A stretch of DNA of 64,000 nucleotides from MPNP01 sp965215545 (GCA_965215545.1 OZ244066.1:1116001-1180000), one strand, 5' to 3'. Positions 9,484 through 18,597 are shown, counted from the first letter of the stretch. Program-made: numbers and translations. The notes: generated by a model not told the origin, from the sequence alone.

Positions 9484-9540
9484 ACACCAGATCGGCCGGA
9501 AGTCAGGCTTTGGACACCCGACCACCGCTGTCGGCCGCTC

Positions 9541-9569
9541 CCCATAAGCCAATTCCTTCCCATTCGCAA
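9541..9569 (-). promoter_or_regulatory. Candidate promoter for the rimP operon
   Basis: On the minus strand TTGCGA is followed after exactly 17 bases by TATGGG. It lies about 60 bases upstream of the leader hairpin. The matches to the sigma-70 consensus are partial (4 of 6 and 3 of 6), so it is only a candidate. Confidence 0.25.
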
Positions 9570-10477
9570 ACCCCCGCCACATTCCGGAGCACCGGCAACC
9601 ATTCGTGTCAGGGGGGCGTCACAGTGTCATGTCGCGATCTCCGGTTGGTCGGCGGCCAGCATGACCCAAGACACACGGTTCCCTGATCCGGGCAAGGCCC
9701 CCTCCCCTTCACCATCCCATGCGATGGCCCGCACCCAGCGGCGGCCTTTCCTGTGTGTGACCACCGTCCCGACCGGTCTCCGTGGGCAGATCGGGTGCAG
9801 ACGTCCCGGGACCCGGCTTCCAGTGATACGGTCGGGGATTGGGGACCGCTCCACAGTGGCGACAGGACCACCAAATCCCCTACTGGCAGAGCATGACTGA
9901 CAGGGAATTGCGATGATGGCGTTGGACAGGGCCGGTCTTCTGGTCTTTGTCGGGCGGGGCGATATCCTTCGGGATATCCTTGACATTGCTCGCGAGTCAT
10001 GGGCTCTCCACATTGCACTGCAGGAACTGGGGCGCGCTGCCCTCGGGACCGATGGTGATCTGTCAGGGGTTGACTGGGAGAAGGTGGTGGGTCGGATGCG
10101 TGACTGCCGGGGTCAGCATTCAGCCGCGATGTCGGAGTCAGTCGCACTGATCGGTGGTGTCATGAGGACTTTCCGGGACGGGCACAACAGGCCCATTGTC
10201 ATTGACAGCATCAATCACCTTGCCGGATCACAACCCGGACGCGCCTGGCAACTGCCGACCGGTGTGGACGCGATGCACTGATCGATCATCTTGTCCATCA
10301 GGGGCACTGCAGGCAATGTCGGAGAGGTCCCTCATCTGCCCGATCCCATCCTTCCAGTCCTGGCTTGTCGATGCCGGGTGATACGCAGCGACCGAATCAG
10401 TTGCTGTCCGGCTCCTGTGAAGACAGCCCATGGCGCAGGTTGGTGCCGGGACAATCCCGATGGCAGCGGAATTGTGC
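9570..10477. other. Stretch without a recognisable gene
   Basis: About 900 bases between the rimP leader and the OmpA-like gene. Open frames exist on both strands, but none resembles a known protein. The best candidate is the plus-strand frame 9913-10281, listed separately. No tRNA-like fold was seen. Confidence 0.5.
9913..10281 (+). CDS. Hypothetical protein, doubtful
   Basis: A possible 122-residue protein starting with two methionines after a CAGGGAATTG sequence that could serve as a ribosome-binding site. The N-terminal part (LDRAGLLVFVGRGDILRDIL) has plausible amphipathic composition, but I recognise no domain. It stands alone between two minus-strand operons. It could equally be a chance frame in GC-rich DNA. 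Confidence 0.25.
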   Translation: MMALDRAGLLVFVGRGDILRDILDIARESWALHIALQELGRAALGTDGDLSGVDWEKVVGRMRDCRGQHSAAMSESVALIGGVMRTFRDGHNRPIVIDSINHLAGSQPGRAWQLPTGVDAMH

Positions 10478-11368
10478 TCAGGGGGTCTTGATCGGAACGA
10501 CCTCGACCCGCCGGTTGATGGCACGGCCCTCTTCGGTGGTGTTGGTGGTGAGCGGTGCCAGGAAGCCGATCCCGTGCACGGTGACCCGGTTGCCATCGAT
10601 ACCATGCGCGGTGATCATGCGGTTGAGCACCGCCCGGGCCCGGAGCACTGAGAGCTGCTGGTTCTGTTCGAGGGATCCCGCATTGTCCGTGTGACCAACA
10701 AGAACAATGGTGGCCTCCGGGTTGTCCTGCATCCAGAGCGCCAGTTCAGCGAGATCGGGATAGTTGCCGTCAACCAGCGTGTCCGACCCGGAGGCAAATT
10801 CCAGGCCCTGCAGGACGGCGTGACCATCCTGGGCAAGACGGTCCCGGAACGGAGGGATCCGTGGGGCGGCGGGACTGCTGGCGATGCGGGGCGCGGGATC
10901 CGTGGGCGTTGTCCCCAGTCGGTCGATCTGGAGAAACCCGGTGCTGTTGCTGCGGCTGGCCAGCAGCACAACATGGCTGTCCTGGCCATTGACGGCCACG
11001 AGATACTGATAGTCACCAAGATTGACATACATCCCGGGGAACGGGGCCACCTCGATGCTGCGGCGAAAGTCGATGCCGCCGCAGGTCCGATCATGGCATC
11101 GAAAGATCTCCCGATAGCCATCCGCGGCCAGGGGCTGCCAATATGTCTGGATGATCTCGGCAGTTGTCTGGGACGGAGGGTGGTGCACAAGTGTGCGATG
11201 CAGTCCCGCTTCGATGTCCAGCGCCTCCTGGAGTCCGGCTGTGCCGATATCAAGCGGGATCCGGTAGGCTGTGGTTCCCTCATCGCTGTCGTAGACAACA
11301 TCGGCCGCACCGGCTGTCCGGGCCAGCAGGATCAGGACAACGGGGATAAGGCTGAGGACCTGTCTCAT
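10478..11368 (-). CDS. OmpA family protein with signal peptide
   Basis: A 296-residue protein. Residues 1-21 form a signal peptide (VLSLIPVVLILLARTAGAA), so the product is exported. The N-terminal domain (about 25-160) is a periplasmic domain with two cysteines (CHDRTCGG). The C-terminal domain (about 185-296) is OmpA-like and binds peptidoglycan: FASGSDTL, then VLVGHTDNAGS, LSVLRARAVLNRM and a terminal NRRVEV. It probably links the outer membrane to the cell wall. Its ATG overlaps the stop of the AhpD-like gene as ATGA. Confidence 0.9.
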   Translation of the reverse strand: MRQVLSLIPVVLILLARTAGAADVVYDSDEGTTAYRIPLDIGTAGLQEALDIEAGLHRTLVHHPPSQTTAEIIQTYWQPLAADGYREIFRCHDRTCGGIDFRRSIEVAPFPGMYVNLGDYQYLVAVNGQDSHVVLLASRSNSTGFLQIDRLGTTPTDPAPRIASSPAAPRIPPFRDRLAQDGHAVLQGLEFASGSDTLVDGNYPDLAELALWMQDNPEATIVLVGHTDNAGSLEQNQQLSVLRARAVLNRMITAHGIDGNRVTVHGIGFLAPLTTNTTEEGRAINRRVEVVPIKTP

Positions 11369-11946
11369 GTCGGTCGGTCAGCCGTGTAATAGTCCGCGTT
11401 GGGGACCATCCGTGTCGCGGATGCCATCCTGTTGGTCATGTTGAAGAACGATGCCACTGCGGCGATGTCCCAGATGTCCCGGTCGCTGAAACCGTGATTC
11501 CGCAGCATGTCAAGGTCTGCCGTCTCGATACTGTGGCTTGCGAGCGTCATTCGGGCCGCAAAGTCCAGCATGGCGCGCTGACGGTCCTCGAGCGAACAGA
11601 GGCGGTAGTTGATGGCCAGAGTGTCGGCAAGCTCCGCATCCCCTGACAGCTTCCTGACGGCTGCCCCATGGGCAATGACGCAATAGTGGCAGCGATTGAT
11701 GGAGGAGACAACCACCGCGATCATTTCCCGTTCAAGTTTCGCAAGCCCGCTGTCGGCCAGCATCACCTCGTTGTAGAGGGCAATGAACGCATCGAGTTTA
11801 TCGATGTCAAAGGCATAGGCCCGGAGCACATTCGGCACCAGACCGAGTTTTTCCCGGCAGGCTGCAAAGTACCGTCTGGTTTTTTCCGGCAGGGGGGCGA
11901 CCGGCGGCAGGTCCAGGGCCGTGGGCGACCGTGAATCCGTTGTCAT
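11365..11946 (-). CDS. Peroxidase-related protein (AhpD/CMD-like)
   Basis: A 193-residue alpha-helical protein of the carboxymuconolactone decarboxylase/AhpD superfamily. The redox motif INRCHYCVIAHGA (CxxC followed by H) at about residues 83-92 matches the AhpD-like active site. The length and the MTLASHSIETADLDMLRNHG region fit the peroxidase-related (TIGR01926-type) subgroup. It may act in peroxide or alkyl hydroperoxide detoxification; the reductant is unknown. Both ends overlap neighbours as ATGA (with hemW and the OmpA-like gene), so the three are one transcription unit. Confidence 0.88.
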   Translation of the reverse strand: MTTDSRSPTALDLPPVAPLPEKTRRYFAACREKLGLVPNVLRAYAFDIDKLDAFIALYNEVMLADSGLAKLEREMIAVVVSSINRCHYCVIAHGAAVRKLSGDAELADTLAINYRLCSLEDRQRAMLDFAARMTLASHSIETADLDMLRNHGFSDRDIWDIAAVASFFNMTNRMASATRMVPNADYYTADRPT

Positions 11947-13118
11947 GACCCATATGCTCCTTCGCTGCCCTGCTGGCTGTCATTCAACAATTCGACAAGG
12001 ATTGCATCGAGGCGCATCCGGCCCGACAACGTTGCACAGATCCGGTCGCCATCCACGCTGAGCCAGCCGGCATGGGCCAATTCATCGATCAGTCCGGGGT
12101 TGGGCGGACGGGCACCAAGGGCCGTGAACCGCTGCAGGCTGGCCCCCTCATCAAGACGCAGGGCATTCATGAGATACTCCTCGGCCTGTTCCCGCGGCGC
12201 CAGGAGGCGTCGGGTGGCTTCGCCGGTGCCGGTGGCGGCAAGGAACGCCCGAGGCCGACGGATTGTGTCGATGGCATATCTGTGGTCCTGGAGCGTCAAA
12301 CGTGAATGGGCACCGGGTCCGATGCCGAGGAAATCCTCATAGTGCCAGTATAGCAGATTGTGACGGCTTGCATGACCGTCACGAGCGAAACTCGACACCT
12401 CATAGGCCCGGTACCCCGCCCCCTGGCACAGCTGGTAGGTCGCCAGCAGCAGATCGGTCGCCCGATCCTCATCCGGCAGACCGGACAGTTGGCCCGCACG
12501 GTCCAGGCGACCGAACCCGGTCGCCGGTTCGATGGTCAGCTGGTACAGGGAGAGGTGCGGCAATTCCAATTGCAGGACCTCGTCGAGTTCACGCTGCCAC
12601 GCCCCGAGTGTCTGGTGAGGGCGACCGAAGATCAGATCGATGCTGACAGTGTCCACATGATCCCGGGCCATGCTGCAGGCCTCGAGAGCCTCGCGGGCAC
12701 TGTGCTGGCGGCCGAGACGGGCAAGATCCTCGTCCCGGAGTGACTGGATCCCGAGCGAGAATCGATTGACTCCGGCTGCTGCGTAAGCTGCAAACCGGTC
12801 GCTTTCCGATGAGGTCGGATTGGCCTCAAGGGTGATTTCGGCATCTGGATCAACATCCCAGAGTCGGTGGATTGTCGCGAGCAGGGCCGCCACGGTCCCG
12901 GGATGCATCAGGCTGGGTGTGCCACCCCCGAAATAGACGCTGTCAACCCGGCGGGGACCGATTTCATCGTGATAAAGCATGAGGGCATGGCGATAGGCCC
13001 GGACCCATTCATCCTGATCAATGGGCGTGGCAGGATAGCGATTGAAGTCACAGTAGGGACAGATGGACTGACACCAGGGCCAGTGGATGTAGATCCCGAA
13101 GCGGGAGTCATGGGACAC
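11943..13118 (-). CDS. hemW: Heme chaperone HemW (radical SAM, formerly coproporphyrinogen III oxidase-like)
   Basis: A 391-residue radical-SAM protein. The motif CQSICPYC (CxxxCxxC, residues 16-23) binds the 4Fe-4S cluster, and YFGGGTPSLM is the glycine-rich SAM motif. HemW acts in heme delivery rather than as an oxygen-independent coproporphyrinogen oxidase. I placed the start at GTG 13118, which gives the standard N-terminus just before FGIYIHWPWC; the frame runs on to 13484 inside rdgB but that part is not HemW-like. It overlaps the rdgB stop by 11 bases. The order rph-rdgB-hemW is conserved in alphaproteobacteria. Confidence 0.96.
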   Translation of the reverse strand: MSHDSRFGIYIHWPWCQSICPYCDFNRYPATPIDQDEWVRAYRHALMLYHDEIGPRRVDSVYFGGGTPSLMHPGTVAALLATIHRLWDVDPDAEITLEANPTSSESDRFAAYAAAGVNRFSLGIQSLRDEDLARLGRQHSAREALEACSMARDHVDTVSIDLIFGRPHQTLGAWQRELDEVLQLELPHLSLYQLTIEPATGFGRLDRAGQLSGLPDEDRATDLLLATYQLCQGAGYRAYEVSSFARDGHASRHNLLYWHYEDFLGIGPGAHSRLTLQDHRYAIDTIRRPRAFLAATGTGEATRRLLAPREQAEEYLMNALRLDEGASLQRFTALGARPPNPGLIDELAHAGWLSVDGDRICATLSGRMRLDAILVELLNDSQQGSEGAYGS

Positions 13119-13743
13119 CGAGACAATCCGCTTCAAACTGCTGGATCGCCCGGGCCCGGTGGCTGATGCTGTTCTTGAGGGCCGGATCCATTTCGCCAAA
13201 GGTCGTTGCAGACTCATCGGGGACGAACATCGGGTCGAAGCCAAATCCGAGTTCACCCCGTGGCGGCCACACCAGGCGACCGGCAGTGATGCCGGCATAG
13301 ACTTGTTCGTGGCCATCCGGCCAGACGACACAGAGCGTCGAGCGGAACTGGGCCCGGCGGGGTTCCGGGGCCTGGAGGGTTTCAAGCCGGGACCAGACCC
13401 GTTGCATGGCCATGGCGTAGTCGCGGCCCCGCGGTGTTGCGGCCCAGTCTGCCGTGGCCACGCCCGGCTCGCCGCCCAGGGCATCCACGGTCAAGCCGCT
13501 GTCATCGGCGATGGCCGGGAAACCAGTGGCCTGCATCGCCGCGCGGGCCTTGATGGCGGCGTTGCCGGCAAATGTGGTGTCTGTCTCATCGGGAGACTGC
13601 AGGCCGTGGTCGGCACTGGATGTGACTGTGATGGGGGCATTGGCCAACAGCACCCTGAACTCGCTGATCTTCCCTTCGTTATGGGTGGCAAGGACGATGT
13701 GTCCATCCCTGAACCGACGCAGTTCCGACGCGGTGTCCGGCAT
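13108..13743 (-). CDS. rdgB: dITP/XTP pyrophosphatase (RdgB/HAM1)
   Basis: A 211-residue nucleotide house-cleaning enzyme that hydrolyses non-canonical purine triphosphates (XTP, dITP) to monophosphates. Family motifs are present in order: LATHNEGKISEF near the start, DDSGLTVDALGG at about residues 81-92, GFGFDPMFVP and the terminal SHRARA. The start ATG shares a base with the rph stop (TGATG), so the two are translationally coupled. Confidence 0.97.
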   Translation of the reverse strand: MPDTASELRRFRDGHIVLATHNEGKISEFRVLLANAPITVTSSADHGLQSPDETDTTFAGNAAIKARAAMQATGFPAIADDSGLTVDALGGEPGVATADWAATPRGRDYAMAMQRVWSRLETLQAPEPRRAQFRSTLCVVWPDGHEQVYAGITAGRLVWPPRGELGFGFDPMFVPDESATTFGEMDPALKNSISHRARAIQQFEADCLGVP

Positions 13744-14471
13744 CAGGCATCGGTGCCGAGGGCGGACTTCTGGCTGACCAGCAGACCCTCGATTCCTGTC
13801 TGGGCCAGCGCCATCATGCGGTCAAACTGATCCTTGCCAAATGCGGCACCTTCGGCTGTGCACTGGACTTCGACGATCTGGCCCGCTGCGGTCATGACAA
13901 AGTTGGCATCCACATCGGTCGCGCTGTCCTCCTCGAAATCCATGTCCAGAACCGCATCCTTGCCAATGAGACCACAGGACACGGCGGCGACCTGGTCAAT
14001 GATCGGATCCCGCTGGATGATGCCGGCGGTATGCATGGACCGTGTCGCCAGCGTCAGCGCCACCCACCCGCCACAGATCGATGCACAGCGTGTCCCGCCA
14101 TCGGCCTGGAGGACGTCGCAATCAACCGTGATCTGGTTTTCGCCAAGGGTGGCAAAGTCGACACAGCTGCGCAAGGCCCGCCCGATCAAGCGCTGGATTT
14201 CAGCGGTCCGGCCGGGAATGGCACCACCCCGGCCATCGCGGCGGTTGCGTTCCTTCGTGGCTCTTGGCAGCATGGAATACTCGGCGGTCACCCAGCCCAG
14301 CCCGGTGCGGCGGCGGAAGAATGGGACCCGATCCATCAGCGACGCCGTGCAGAGAACCCGGGTCCGACCGATCTCGATGAGGCAGGACCCTTCGGCGTGG
14401 ACATTCACATTGGGCGTGATTGCGATGGGTCTCAACGCATCCGGTTGGCGATCCTGTCTTGGCAAGGTCAT
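13743..14471 (-). CDS. rph: Ribonuclease PH
   Basis: A 242-residue phosphorolytic 3'-5' exoribonuclease that trims tRNA 3' ends. Typical motifs are HAEGSCLIEIGRTRVLCTAS, WVTAEYSMLPR, GRTAEIQRLIGRALR and DCDVLQADGGTR. Starting at ATG 14471 gives the usual length (about 240) and has CGGAG just before it; ATG 14495 would add eight residues. It is the first gene of the rph-rdgB-hemW unit. In related genomes rph is divergent from hrcA with a short gap; here hrcA is over 10 kb away. Confidence 0.96.
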   Translation of the reverse strand: MTLPRQDRQPDALRPIAITPNVNVHAEGSCLIEIGRTRVLCTASLMDRVPFFRRRTGLGWVTAEYSMLPRATKERNRRDGRGGAIPGRTAEIQRLIGRALRSCVDFATLGENQITVDCDVLQADGGTRCASICGGWVALTLATRSMHTAGIIQRDPIIDQVAAVSCGLIGKDAVLDMDFEEDSATDVDANFVMTAAGQIVEVQCTAEGAAFGKDQFDRMMALAQTGIEGLLVSQKSALGTDA

Positions 14472-15025
14472 CTCTCCGTTTCCAACAGCCGGCATGATCC
14501 GGACCGCGAGGCCGGGACACTGTCAATCTACAGCTCCAGCCTCAATTTGTCCAAGTTGGCTGGATCGATTTGTGGGCGTCTGGCCCCCGGAAGCCGAACC
14601 TCGGGATCGGCGGGAAAGCCACCTTCAACCCTGTCGGCAAGGGGATATCATCGGTCCCTCGTTCCACTCTGGGGCACAACAGTCACAGCCGGGCCGGTTC
14701 GCCCCAAGCGGGCGGGATCGCTTGCCAGCCGGCCAGATGGCGGCCACGGTCTCGGCAATGATGAAAGTCGGAGACGGTCATGCCATCGCCGCCCACCAAC
14801 TGACCGCCAACATGATCTCGGGTGTCGGGCGGCGCGGGTCGTCAACTCGCAAGCCAGTCCGCACTGACACCAACTCTCAGGCAAGGGTCAAGGTGTTTGC
14901 TTTGGGATAGCACCGAATTCCAATGGCAACAGACAGTCTGGGGCGATGCTGCTTTGGCGTTTTGGCTGGGCAGACCTGTGTTAGGGCCTGTTGACACTCC
15001 CCCGCTCCGCTGCTAACCAGACCCC
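14472..15025. other. Stretch without a recognisable gene at the left edge of the island
   Basis: About 550 bases between rph and the first transposase relic. Frames on both strands are open in places, but none matches a family I know. It probably contains the original rph upstream region plus decayed insertion DNA. Confidence 0.45.
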
Positions 15026-16106
15026 ACCGACCGCCCCGGTGGCGGCCGCAGGGATGCCGCCCACCCCATCACCCCCCGGGCCGCTGGCCTCGGTGTCGGG
15101 ACGGCCACGGCAGAACGGGTCCGCAAGCCATGCGGGCTGGACGGTCTGGCGGCCGCCCCCACCCCCTGGTCCTTGCCGGGCGCACGGTGCCGGTCCATCG
15201 CAAGCCGCGTCGCCTGGATGGGGCGGGGGAAGCCAGACTGACCATGCTCGCTTGTTCGGCACCACCCGAGGGGCAGGCCCATCGGGCATCGCCACCCTGG
15301 GGACGCTGCCGCGGCTGGCCGACCCCAGAGGGTGCCGGGGTGGGGTGGCCCGCAAGGTCGCAGACACCATCTCCCGCTCCACCGTCCGCAAGACGCTCAA
15401 GACAACCGTCGCAAGCCCTGGCGGAACCGATGCTGGTGCAGTCCCCCCAGGTCGAGTGCCGACGTCGTCGGTGCGATGGCGGATGTCCTCGAGACCGACG
15501 GTCGGGACTTCGCCAGCGATGAAGTGCGGGTCTGCCTTGACGAGACCTCGAGGCAGCCGACGCAGGCGACCCGCACGCCCCTGCCCACCGCCCCGGGCCA
15601 GCCGGCGGCCTGTGACTTCGAAGACGAGCGCCACGGGACGGCCAACCTCGTCAGGCTGACGGCGCCCCTGGCGGGTTGGCAAGGTCACCGACCGCAGGAC
15701 CTTGCCCATGTCCTCAGGGACCGCGCCGATGTCCATGTCCCCGCCACGACGATCGTGCTGGTGATGGACACCCGCACCACCCACACCCTGTCGACACGCG
15801 ACGACACCTTTCCACCGGCCGAGGCCCGGCGCCTGGCCCCAGGGGTGGCAAGGGATCGGGCTTCGCGAGCCATCCCACACCGAGGCACGGCAGCTGGCTG
15901 ACCATGGCGGAGATCGAGATCAATGTCCTGTCCCGCCAGTGTCTCGATCGCCGCATCCCCGACCGGGCGACGCTGGTGCGGGAGGTGGCCGCGTGGCAGA
16001 CCCGGCGCCATGCGGACAGGAGGCCGGTGTGCTGGCGGTTCAGGGCTGAGGATGCCCGTGTCAAGCTGACGTCGCTGTCTCCATCAGTTCAATGAGTGTG
16101 GGATAC
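15026..16106 (+). pseudogene. IS630-family transposase relic A (5'-truncated, frameshifted)
   Basis: Homologous to the intact IS630 copy at 16109-17455 from the GTATV-type helix-turn-helix region to the end, but the first 350 bases are missing. The frame is broken several times; readable pieces include CLDETSR and VLVMDTRTTHT in one frame and SWLTMAEIEIN in another, i.e. the three DDE regions of the catalytic domain. The right inverted repeat, ending GGGATAC, survives. Bases 15064-15837 are repeated at 21109-21882 without any difference I could find. Confidence 0.85.
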
Positions 16107-16115
16107 TAGTATCCC
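16100..16115. repeat. Abutting IS630 ends forming a perfect palindrome
   Basis: The sequence GGGATACTAGTATCCC is the right end of relic A (GGGATAC), a TA target dinucleotide and the left end of the intact copy (GTATCCC). The second element therefore inserted at the TA flanking the first. Confidence 0.75.
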
Positions 16116-16266
16116 GTCGTCATCGAATTGATGCCATTTGATGGCCCGCACGCTTCCAATCCGTGACGATCTCGTCTAATCGCGGCCCCAATCAAGCACA
16201 CGTCGCCCCGATGGGCCGCCGCGGGGCGGCCCATCGGGGCAGACAGACAACCAAAGGCAGGGACCC

Positions 16267-17444
16267 ATGACAGCAGACAACACGACGACCCAAGCGGCGC
16301 CACCCGTCACAGCAGGCCGCAAGATCTACAGGGTGACACTGGCAACCGACGAGCGCACCCAACTCCAGGCGATCATCGACAGCGGCAAGGGGTCAAAGGA
16401 ACGCCGCAAGCGGGCCCATATCCTCCTCCTGGCCGACACCGACCGCACGGGAGGGCGTCGCAGGGATGCCGACATTGCCGATGTCCTCGGTGTCGGGACG
16501 GCAACGGTAGAACGGGTGCGCAAGCAGTGTGTGCTGGACGGCGTCGACGCCGCTCTTGAACGCAAGGTGCAGGTCAACCGCAAGGCGCGTCGCCTGGATG
16601 GGGCGGGCGAGGCAACGCTGACCATGCTCGCTTGTTCACAGCCACCCGCAGGCCAGGCCCAGTGGACGCTGCAGCTGCTGGCCGACCGGCTGGTGGCCCT
16701 CAAGGTCGTGGACACCATCTCCCGCTCCACCGTCCACAAGACGCTCAAAAAAACAGTCTCAAGCCCTGGCTGAGCCAATGCTGGTGCATTCCCCCCAAGT
16801 CGAGTGCCGACTTCGTCTGTGCCATGGAGGATGTGCTGGAAACCTACAGTCGGGACTTCGCCAGCGATGAAGTGCTGGTCTGCCTCGATGAGACCTCCCG
16901 CCAGCAGACCAGGGAGACCCGCACGCCCCTGCCCACCGCCCCGGGCCAGCCCGCCGCCTACGACTTCGAATACGAGCGCAACGGCACGGCCAACCTCTTC
17001 ATGCTGACCGCACCCCTGGCGGGCTGGCGGCATGTCAAGGTCACGGACCGCAGGACCCGGCAGGACTTTGCCCATGTCCTCAGGGACCTCGCCGACACCC
17101 ATTTCCCCGACAAGACGATCGTGCTGGTGATGGACAACCTCAACACCCACACCCTGTCGACACTCTACGACACCTTCCCGCCGGCCGAGGCCCGCCGCCT
17201 GGCCGAGCGCTTCGAGATCCATCACACACCGAAACACGGCAGCTGGCTGAACATGGCGGAGATCGAGATCAATGTCCTGTCCCGCCAGTGCCTCAATCGT
17301 CGGATCCCCGACCGGGCGACGCTGGTGCGGGAGGTGGCGGCCTGGCAGGCCCGGCGCAATGCCGACAGGACGCCGGTGACCTGGCGGTTCCGGACCGAGG
17401 ATGCCCGGATCAAGCTGACGTCGCTGTATCCATCAATTCAATGA
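16267..17444 (+). CDS. IS630-family transposase, expressed by -1 frameshifting
   Basis: The first frame (16267-16773, 168 residues) encodes the N-terminal helix-turn-helix domains. The second, in the -1 frame and open from 16632 to 17444, encodes the DDE catalytic domain. Catalytic residues are seen in VCLDET, VLVMDNLNTH and NMAEIEIN. A run of seven A at 16747-16753 lies in the overlap just before the first stop; reading -1 there joins ...HKTLKK to NSLKPWLSQCW, which matches the continuous family sequence. Family members are about 340-390 residues, as the fusion would be. This copy looks functional, unlike its neighbours. Confidence 0.88.
16747..16753 (+). other. A7 slippery site for -1 frameshifting
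   Basis: Seven consecutive A (codons AAA AAA A in the first frame). The two decayed copies have CAAGACAACC at the same point, so they have lost the slippery run. Confidence 0.75.
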
Positions 17445-17454
17445 CGATGGTATA

Positions 17455-17853
17455 CTAGATGCTCAGGATGAAAACGTTGCCGTGCATCGTTATGTGGAAT
17501 GCCGACAGGAAATCCATGCCAAGCAGCACGTCAAACTGGCCCATATCCTGCGGCATGGCCACAGCCTCCATATCTCTGCCGGAAGCCATGACGCCGTGGT
17601 TGTTCACACTGACCGGAATATCCACGCGTGCCTTGTACTTGGTCACGATGTCCCGGCCGGTTATGCCCATAACGGGTATGTGACCAACCGGCTTCAAACC
17701 GTTTTCCTTAATCGCCTTTGCGGATACCATCGTCACTTGTGCGCCCGTGTCCACAATCGCGGAATAGGTTCTCTCGGGCTGCTGGCCGGGATCGGATACC
17801 CCAGCCGAGATGATGATCCGGTTGTTTTTGATTTCCTGTACGAATGTGGGCAT
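17455..17853 (-). CDS. Retropepsin-like aspartic protease
   Basis: A 132-residue single-domain protease of the retroviral-pepsin fold, which would act as a dimer. The active-site motif is IVDTGAQVTMVS (DTGA at about residues 35-38), and the second signature is LLGMDFLSAFHITM near the C-terminus. Its start overlaps the stop of the upstream DUF5678-like gene as TAATG, so the two are coupled. The last base of its TAG stop comes from the IS630 right end, so the element inserted at the stop codon without changing the protein. Base composition is lower in GC than the housekeeping genes, which suggests transfer. The substrate is unknown. Confidence 0.85.
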   Translation of the reverse strand: MPTFVQEIKNNRIIISAGVSDPGQQPERTYSAIVDTGAQVTMVSAKAIKENGLKPVGHIPVMGITGRDIVTKYKARVDIPVSVNNHGVMASGRDMEAVAMPQDMGQFDVLLGMDFLSAFHITMHGNVFILSI

Positions 17854-18113
17854 TACGCGGTGCCCACGAACATGCGGCCGTGGGTTGCCAGAAACCCGAG
17901 AGATTTTGGCGCTTCGCCAAACGTCTGTATCGAGAAATTGCCCGCCCCGAACTTGTCAACGCCGATTTGGTACGCATCGCCGCTGTCGTTGTAGATGGCG
18001 AATAGCTTCCCGTCATGAAGCAGTGCGGTTCGGCCAATGTGTTCGGGTGCAATGGTCTTCTGTAGCCTCTCGAACTCTTTCCAGTTCGCTTCAAGTGGAT
18101 CTTTGTCTGACAC
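17853..18113 (-). CDS. DUF5678-like small protein, partner of the retropepsin
   Basis: An 86-residue protein. The core HIGRTALLHDGKLFAIYND followed by a helix and GAGNFSIQTFGE resembles DUF5678, whose members carry a (Y/H)xGxxxAxxDGxxxAxxxD pattern. Such genes are often found directly upstream of retropepsin-like protease genes, as here. The two may form a functional unit, for example protease and regulator or adaptor. The role is unknown. Confidence 0.65.
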   Translation of the reverse strand: MSDKDPLEANWKEFERLQKTIAPEHIGRTALLHDGKLFAIYNDSGDAYQIGVDKFGAGNFSIQTFGEAPKSLGFLATHGRMFVGTA

Positions 18114-18169
18114 GGCAACCTCCCGTTCGGTGCTGTAGGATCACGAGCGGCTTGGGCTTGGCTGATAAC

Positions 18170-18427
18170 TTAGGCGGATAAAGATAGCACCGCAAGCGGA
18201 TCGGCCCACTTGACCCGCATCAGCTCGCGGTTGCGGATCTTGTCCACCACGTACTTCTCGGGATCGGCGCGCCGTTCAGCGCCCTTCATTTTGGCATAGT
18301 CGGGGTTCTTCTTGCACCATTCCCGCGTGACCTGGTTGGTCTTCTCGCGATAAACGCGATAAACTGGATCGGTGAGGCGGCGCTTGCGTTTGTATTCACG
18401 GAAGTAGGCGTTGCGGTCGGTGGTCAT
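18170..18427 (-). CDS. Hypothetical basic protein
   Basis: An 85-residue, strongly basic protein with a helical N-terminus (AYFREYKRKRRLTDPVYR). No domain recognised; similar short Lys/Arg/Tyr-rich proteins occur in phages next to HNH genes, but no HNH motif is present. Its ATG overlaps the stop of the upstream small gene as ATGA, which supports it being real. Confidence 0.6.
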   Translation of the reverse strand: MTTDRNAYFREYKRKRRLTDPVYRVYREKTNQVTREWCKKNPDYAKMKGAERRADPEKYVVDKIRNRELMRVKWADPLAVLSLSA

Positions 18428-18597
18428 GGGAGCAGAGACCGTTTTAGTTGTTCGAGCTTGGCAATCTCGTCATCAGATTTTGTGCCGGTCTCGGTATTTG
18501 CACCCAAGCCTTCAGTGCGCTTTGTTACCGCAATAACTTGGTCGATCACACCGTTAATAGCCTGCTTTATTTTTTTCCAGTTCCCTGTCTTCTTCAT
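18424..18597 (-). CDS. Hypothetical small protein
   Basis: A 57-residue protein starting at ATG 18597 with a good ribosome-binding site (GGGAG, six bases upstream). The sequence is amphipathic (KKIKQAINGVIDQVIAV) with an acidic linker and a terminal LEQLKRSLLP helix. A longer frame to 18672 lacks such a site. It is coupled by ATGA to the next gene. Function unknown. Confidence 0.5.
   Translation of the reverse strand: MKKTGNWKKIKQAINGVIDQVIAVTKRTEGLGANTETGTKSDDEIAKLEQLKRSLLP

Larger units (their letters stand above)
16109..17455 (+). mobile_element. IS630-family insertion sequence, apparently complete
   Basis: A 1347-bp element with imperfect terminal inverted repeats: the left end GTATCCCGTCGTCATC and the inverted right end GTATACCATCGTCATT differ at a few of the first 27 positions. 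TA dinucleotides flank both ends (16107-16108 and 17456-17457), the hallmark of IS630 insertion. It contains one transposase gene in two overlapping frames joined by a probable -1 frameshift. Confidence 0.88.

Noticed and set aside
13834..14910. A 358-codon plus-strand open frame.
   Set aside because: It is antisense to rph, which is unmistakable; its composition is that of a shadow frame.
14980..15025. GGCCTGTTGACACTC as the end of an IS5-type element.
   Set aside because: No matching inverted copy was found nearby and no IS5 transposase can be read.
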